DNA of 9,585 nt from Deltaproteobacteria bacterium (GTDB lineage: Bacteria > Desulfobacterota > BSN033 > UBA1163): the NCBI GenBank assembly GCA_016875255.1, contig VGRU01000136.1, positions 1-9,585 on the forward strand, in the 5' to 3' direction. The stretch's first letter is position 1, and the number at the start of each line of letters is the position of its first letter. This document shows, in pieces, positions 5,961-9,585 of this stretch. The notes beneath the pieces are model-generated. The model had not been told where the DNA came from. It saw nothing but the letters and a program-made list of their open reading frames with translations, and made no database searches. The translations under genes and the position numbers were made by a program.

Positions 5961-5979
5961 AACAAGTTCAGCATGACAA
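5952..5979 (-). repeat. Right terminal hairpin of nuclease cassette
   Basis: The stem is ATGCTGAA (5954-5961) with TTCAGCAT (5967-5974), and the loop is ACAAG. It contains the TGA stop of the nuclease gene (5958-5960) and ends 6 nt before the NuoG-like ATG. The stem is identical to that of the hairpin at 3101-3121. Its position may mask or replace the ribosome-binding site of the large subunit. Confidence 0.75.
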
Positions 5980-5985
5980 GATTTG

Positions 5986-8487
5986 ATGGCAAACCAAACA
6001 ATAAAACTAACGATTGACGGTATCGGAGTAGAGGTCGAAAGGGGAAGATCCATTCTTGAAGCGGCCCAGTCGGCTGGAGTCCGAATTGCATCTTTGTGCC
6101 ACGACCGGAGACTTGTCCCCTTTGGAGCTTGCAGGCTCTGCGTGGTCGAGGAGAAGGGGAAGTCCGAGCTTCTCCCATCCTGTTTCACCCCCGCCAAAAA
6201 CGGAATGGAGATCCTCACCACCTCTCCCAAAATCATCGAATCCCGGAGGGTTCAACTCCAGCTCATCCTCCTCAACCATCCGATGACTTGCCCGCGGTGC
6301 GAAAAAGAAGGAGAATGCGACCTTCAGAACCTGATCTATGAATATGGGGTCAACGATACGCAATACCCCTGGGACCTGATCCCCTTTTCTGCGGACCACT
6401 CCCCTCTTCTCCAGAGGGACGCAAACAAATGCATCCTCTGCGGCCGCTGTGTGAGAATATGCGATGAAGTCCAGGGAGTGGGAGAACTTTCCTTCACGCG
6501 AAGGGGGATCCAGTCCATCATCGACACGGATTTTCATCGTCCGATTCAGTGCGAATTCTGCGGGCAGTGTCTCGATACTTGCCCGGTCGGCGCCATCACC
6601 AGCAACTGCTTTGATACCAAGACCAAATCCTGGGAATTGGCTGAAACCACCACTCCCTGCCCTTACTGCGGGGTGGGGTGTTTGCTCACCATCGGCGCTA
6701 AAGAGGGAGAGATTAAGAAGGTCTTTTCCACGCCTGAACATGGCCCGAACGATGGAAACCTCTGCGTCAGGGGACGCTTCGGCTGGGGCTTTATTGATTC
6801 TCAGGAGAGGCTGAAAGCGCCCCTTCTCAGGGCCAATGGATCGCTTGGAGAAGTTCCCTGGGAAGAAGCGCTTGCAGTTGTGGCTCAAAACCTCGAAGAG
6901 ATAAAGAATAAATATGGCCCGCAGAGTATCGGGGCGATGATCTCAAGCCGCCTCGCTAATGAAGAGTATTTCCTCTTCAAGAAACTCTTTAAGGAAGCGA
7001 TCGGCACGGAGCAGGTCGCACTGAATGGAGCAAGAGGCGATCAAGGCCTAACAGAAGGACTCTCAAAAACTCTCGGGTTTGCATCTTCCACAAACTCCAT
7101 CAAAGAAATCCGGAATGCTGATCGTCTCTTCATCATCGGGGTCGATCCTGCCCAGACCCACCCCATCATCAAGAATGAAATCCATCTGGCCATCAGGAAG
7201 AACAAGGCTCAACTCATTGTCCTGGGACCCCATGATATCGACCTCAGCAGGGCCACGCATCTCTCCCCCCTCTCCCCCTCTTCGATCCTTCTTTCTGTTA
7301 AACCGGGCGGAGAAGTCTCTCTTCTCAATGCAATGGCCGGAATCATCCTGAAGGAAGGTCTCGAAAATCAGAGATTTATCGGGCAGTGGACCGAGGGTAT
7401 TGAAGAGTTAAGGAAAAGGCAGGATGAGTATTTATCAAGCATCTCCGCTGAAGAGCGCAGCACTGTTGAGAAAGCAGTGAGAGCCTTTGCCCAATCAAAG
7501 AGAGCGATGATTCTGATTGGATCCGGTTCCTGGTCTCATTCTGATTCCGAGAACATAGCCTCGGCTTGTTCCAATCTCGCTCTTCTGACCGGCCATATTG
7601 GCAAGGAAGGATCGGGGATCCTTCTTCTCCTTGAGAAATGTAACAGCCAGGGAGCCATCGATATGGAGATCCTTTCAGGGACAAGGGAGATGAAAGATCT
7701 TGTCAAACAGGCGGAGGAAGGAAAGCTTAAAGCCCTTTACCTCGTGGGAAAGAATCCTACTCTGCCTCCCAGGGCTCTGGAGAATCTGGAACTTCTGGTG
7801 GTTCAGGACCTCTTTATGACCGAAACCGCAAAGGGAGCCCATGTCGTGCTTCCAGCCTGTTCATTCGTCGAGAAGTCAGGAACCTACACGAATCTGGAGC
7901 GAAGGGTTCAGAAAGTTCATCCTCTTCGTCCGCCCAAAGGTCAGTCAAAATCGGACTTCGATATCTTTCTCCAACTGCTTCGTCTCCTGGAGGTCCCGGT
8001 TTCAGGAGAGACCCCGGAGGCCATCTTTCAGGATATTTCCAAAACCATTTTCCAATATCAAGGCCTGCAGGATGGGGAGCAGTGGCCCAAGGGAGCCGGC
8101 TATCTTTACAAAGATGGTTTTCCTATGGGGAAAGCAAAACTCATCCCTCTTGCTCAACCTCGGCCTCAGTCTCAACCTGACGATTATCCCTTCTGTCTGA
8201 TTGAGAAGTCGTCGCTTTTCCAATCTGGCGAGCTCAGCCTGAAGAGTGAAAATCTGAAGAGGGTGATGGAGAAGCCTTTTCTCGAGATGAATATCGAGGA
8301 TGCTCAATCTTTGAAGATTGATGAAGGAGAAATGGTGGAACTCTCATCCTCCACTGGGAAAACGTCGAAGATGAAGGTCCGTCTCTCCTCAATGCCTGCG
8401 CGGGGGATCATGATTGCCCCCTTCCCATGTTCCCTTGTTGAGGAAGGATGGGCATGGGTAAAATTGGAGAGACAGAAAAAAAATTAA
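5986..8487 (+). CDS. NuoG/formate-dehydrogenase-like iron-sulfur subunit lacking a Mo/W ligand
   Basis: This 833-residue subunit has an N-terminal NuoG-type array: [2Fe-2S] C38, C49, C52, C66; a His-Cys cluster H98, C102, C105, C111; and two [4Fe-4S] motifs, C149/152/155/159 and C189/192/195/199. A molybdopterin-oxidoreductase Fe4S4 domain follows (C225, C228, C232, C260 in CPYCGVGC and LCVRG), then the MopB fold. Where formate dehydrogenases have a Cys or Sec after arginine in a (C/U)-H-S motif, this protein reads ARGDQG (349-354). No nearby TGA codes Sec. The C-terminal domain after about residue 735 is short and diverged. The protein is probably an electron-wire subunit without molybdenum catalysis. 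No [FeFe]-hydrogenase motif exists. ATG 5986 is preferred over the adjoining TTG 5983. The ribosome-binding site is poor, perhaps displaced by the inserted cassette. Confidence 0.88.
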   Translation: MANQTIKLTIDGIGVEVERGRSILEAAQSAGVRIASLCHDRRLVPFGACRLCVVEEKGKSELLPSCFTPAKNGMEILTTSPKIIESRRVQLQLILLNHPMTCPRCEKEGECDLQNLIYEYGVNDTQYPWDLIPFSADHSPLLQRDANKCILCGRCVRICDEVQGVGELSFTRRGIQSIIDTDFHRPIQCEFCGQCLDTCPVGAITSNCFDTKTKSWELAETTTPCPYCGVGCLLTIGAKEGEIKKVFSTPEHGPNDGNLCVRGRFGWGFIDSQERLKAPLLRANGSLGEVPWEEALAVVAQNLEEIKNKYGPQSIGAMISSRLANEEYFLFKKLFKEAIGTEQVALNGARGDQGLTEGLSKTLGFASSTNSIKEIRNADRLFIIGVDPAQTHPIIKNEIHLAIRKNKAQLIVLGPHDIDLSRATHLSPLSPSSILLSVKPGGEVSLLNAMAGIILKEGLENQRFIGQWTEGIEELRKRQDEYLSSISAEERSTVEKAVRAFAQSKRAMILIGSGSWSHSDSENIASACSNLALLTGHIGKEGSGILLLLEKCNSQGAIDMEILSGTREMKDLVKQAEEGKLKALYLVGKNPTLPPRALENLELLVVQDLFMTETAKGAHVVLPACSFVEKSGTYTNLERRVQKVHPLRPPKGQSKSDFDIFLQLLRLLEVPVSGETPEAIFQDISKTIFQYQGLQDGEQWPKGAGYLYKDGFPMGKAKLIPLAQPRPQSQPDDYPFCLIEKSSLFQSGELSLKSENLKRVMEKPFLEMNIEDAQSLKIDEGEMVELSSSTGKTSKMKVRLSSMPARGIMIAPFPCSLVEEGWAWVKLERQKKN

Positions 8488-8497
8488 CCATCTGATG

Positions 8498-8507
8498 AAA
8501 GGAGGAA
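8498..8507 (+). promoter_or_regulatory. Strong ribosome-binding site of etfB
   Basis: AAAGGAGGAA ends 5 nt before ATG 8513 and is the best Shine-Dalgarno sequence in the window. It contrasts with the poor sites before the NuoF- and NuoG-like genes. The 25-nt gap after the large subunit suggests one transcript with strongly translated Etf. Confidence 0.7.
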
Positions 8508-8512
8508 GGTGA

Positions 8513-9304
8513 ATGAATATTATCGTCTGCATCAAAAGGGTTCCGGACACAGCGGATGCGGATATCTTCATCGACAAGTCGGGGAAAGATATCGAGAAAA
8601 GCGGGCTGGCGTTCGACCTGAACGAATGGGATAGTTACGCCATTGAGGAGGCCATCCTGCTGAAGGAGAAGCTGGGCGGAACAGTGACCGTCCTCTCTGC
8701 GGGAGGCGAAGATTCAAATGAATCCCTGAGAAAGTGCCTCGCCATGGGCGCTGATGATGCGTTCCGGCTGACTGACCCTGCTTTTGCAGGGGCCGACGGC
8801 TTTGCTACAGCCAGGATCCTCGCAGAAGCGATTCGAAAAAGACCTTTTGATCTCATTCTAACAGGCACTCAGGCCGAAGATGATGGGTATGGTCAGGTGG
8901 GCGTAGTGATGGCAGAGATGCTCGGCGTCCCCCATGTCTCCATTGTCAATCGCATTGAGGTCCAGGAGAAAAAGATCAAGGCCCATCGCGAACTAGAGGG
9001 TGGCCTCGAAGAAGTCGTTGAAGTCGATCTCCCAGCGCTTCTTACCATTCAAACCGGAATCAATGAGCCGCGATATGTCTCCATCATGGGCATCCGGAAA
9101 GTGGCCAAGAAGGAGATCAAGGCTTTTGGAGCCTCGGACCTCAGCCTGAAACCTGAGGAAGTTGGGCTTTCCGGTTCGGACATCCAGCTTGAAAAAGTTT
9201 TCCTTCCTCCGGTCGGCGAAGGAGCAGAGATGCTCGAAGGAAAACCAGAGGAGATCGCGCAGAAGGTCTTCGACATTCTGAGAGATAAAGGAGGGGTGGC
9301 CTGA
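8513..9304 (+). CDS. etfB: Electron-transfer flavoprotein beta subunit
   Basis: This complete 263-residue EtfB opens with MNIIVCIKRVPDT and has LNEWDSYAIEEAILLKE (residues 36-52). The nucleotide-binding segment GTQAEDDGYGQVG spans 118-130. The family signature runs from HRELEGG (158-164) through LPALLTIQ to NEPRYVSIMGIRKA-like residues near 184-197. With EtfA it binds FAD and either AMP or a second FAD, shuttling electrons between dehydrogenases and partner redox proteins. Bifurcating and ordinary Etf differ at the second nucleotide site, and I cannot assign this one from motifs alone. It follows the large subunit by 25 nt and overlaps etfA by one base, so co-expression is very likely. The pairing suggests Etf is the electron partner of the NADH-linked complex. 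Confidence 0.95.
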   Translation: MNIIVCIKRVPDTADADIFIDKSGKDIEKSGLAFDLNEWDSYAIEEAILLKEKLGGTVTVLSAGGEDSNESLRKCLAMGADDAFRLTDPAFAGADGFATARILAEAIRKRPFDLILTGTQAEDDGYGQVGVVMAEMLGVPHVSIVNRIEVQEKKIKAHRELEGGLEEVVEVDLPALLTIQTGINEPRYVSIMGIRKVAKKEIKAFGASDLSLKPEEVGLSGSDIQLEKVFLPPVGEGAEMLEGKPEEIAQKVFDILRDKGGVA

Positions 9305-9585
9305 TGAAAGAGATTATTGTTGTCGCAGAACATCGACGGGGAGAATTGAGAGATGTGACATGGGAGATGCTCTCCAAGGGACGGGAACTTTCAGAGGGAC
9401 TTGGCGGAGAATTATCGGTCGCCCTCATGGGAAAGGATGTGAAGAACCTTGCGGAAGTCCTTAAACCCAAAGCCAACAGAGTGCTCCTCATTGAAGACAA
9501 CCGGCTCGAATTTTATAACTCGGAGACTTATGAGAAGGTCCTCACCCAGCTCATCACCGAGAGAAAACCCATGCTCACGATGATC
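9304..9585 (+). CDS. etfA: Electron-transfer flavoprotein alpha subunit, N-terminal part (3' truncated by window)
   Basis: The frame starts at ATG 9304 in a TGATG overlap with the etfB stop and stays open to the window end (94 codons). The N-terminus MKEIIVVAEHRRGELRDVTW, followed by EMLSKGRELSEGLGGELSVALMG, matches domain I of EtfA. The C-terminal FAD-binding domain lies outside the window. No N-terminal ferredoxin extension is present, unlike some anaerobe EtfA proteins. The order etfB-etfA is the usual one. Acyl-CoA dehydrogenase or FeS-oxidoreductase genes often follow, but none is visible here. Confidence 0.92.
   Translation, partial: MKEIIVVAEHRRGELRDVTWEMLSKGRELSEGLGGELSVALMGKDVKNLAEVLKPKANRVLLIEDNRLEFYNSETYEKVLTQLITERKPMLTMI

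Larger units (their letters stand above)
5594..5979. mobile_element. Hairpin-bounded cassette carrying a GIY-YIG nuclease gene
   Basis: A 386-bp AT-rich cassette sits between the NuoF-like and NuoG-like genes, bounded by inverted repeats. The two ends (5594-5621 and 5952-5979) are about 28 nt, nearly perfect inverted copies. Each also folds on itself into an 8-bp stem with a 5-nt loop. The interior holds only the GIY-YIG gene and short leader. No convincing target-site duplication is seen. Related ends without the gene occur at 3027-3125. Mobility is inferred from the inverted ends, foreign composition, an endonuclease cargo and the break in an otherwise conserved gene order. Confidence 0.6.

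Noticed and set aside
5586..5985. Target-site duplication around the nuclease cassette.
   Set aside because: Only a short ATTT similarity can be found on both sides, at different distances from the ends, which chance explains.
6007..6888. Long antisense open frame (about 293 codons) opposite the large-subunit gene.
   Set aside because: It overlaps the conserved Fe-S region on the other strand and its translation shows no protein-family motif.
7021..7050. A selenocysteine codon as in formate dehydrogenases.
   Set aside because: The frame has no internal TGA here. The region codes ARGDQG, with no Cys or Sec.
5986..8487. [FeFe]-hydrogenase catalytic subunit (HydA/HndD), expected from the HndB/NuoE/NuoF context.
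   Set aside because: No H-cluster cysteine motifs are present. The C-terminal two thirds has the molybdopterin-oxidoreductase fold starting at CPYCGVGC.
8471..8487. Frameshift at the A-run near the end of the large subunit.
   Set aside because: The run only affects the last residues, the frame closes normally, and etfB starts with its own strong site.

Overview
The window looks like a chromosomal segment from a strictly anaerobic bacterium. It holds most of a soluble NADH-oxidising iron-sulfur flavoprotein complex, an adjoining electron-transfer flavoprotein (Etf) pair, and an upstream block of signalling-type genes of a kind known from hydrogenase/NADH-dehydrogenase clusters of Clostridia and Desulfobacterota. 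Balanced base composition, ATGA-type gene overlaps and repeat-laden spacers suggest a Desulfobacterota or Syntrophia-like host. This is an inference from gene content, not a phylogenetic result. All convincing genes are on the + strand.

Layout. Positions 1-335: end of a DRTGG-domain protein. 336-426: short AT-rich spacer with two similar dyads and a possible promoter. 427-2523: tightly packed block of a GHKL/anti-sigma-type ATPase, a second DRTGG protein, a PHP-domain phosphoesterase and a second GHKL-type ATPase. 2520-2999: NuoE/HydC/HndA-like [2Fe-2S] subunit. 3000-3194: spacer holding a roughly 99-bp hairpin-bounded repeat. 3195-3578: HndB-like thioredoxin-fold ferredoxin. 3579-3797: spacer built from short inverted repeats. 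3798-5585: NuoF/HydB/HndC-like NADH:FMN subunit with extra ferredoxin domains. 5594-5979: AT-rich cassette coding a GIY-YIG nuclease between two inverted hairpin repeats. 5986-8487: NuoG/formate-dehydrogenase-like large subunit. 8513-9304: EtfB. 9304 to the window end: start of EtfA.

How the genes may work together. The NuoE-, HndB- and NuoF-like subunits form the NADH-oxidising module of HydABC/HndABCD-type complexes. Here the large subunit is not an [FeFe] hydrogenase. It is a molybdopterin-oxidoreductase-fold protein with at least five cysteine/histidine cluster sites, but no Cys or Sec where formate dehydrogenases bind Mo/W. It therefore looks like an electron conduit rather than a catalytic subunit. 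EtfBA follows 25 nt later, so I infer an NADH-to-Etf electron path, possibly confurcating or bifurcating. The upstream DRTGG/ATPase/PHP genes probably sense or regulate the complex, but their function is unknown.

The most unusual structure is the pair of related hairpin-bounded repeats that split the electron-transfer genes. One carries a small GIY-YIG nuclease gene whose stop codon lies inside the terminal hairpin. The other has no gene. The hairpin stems differ by paired, compensatory changes.
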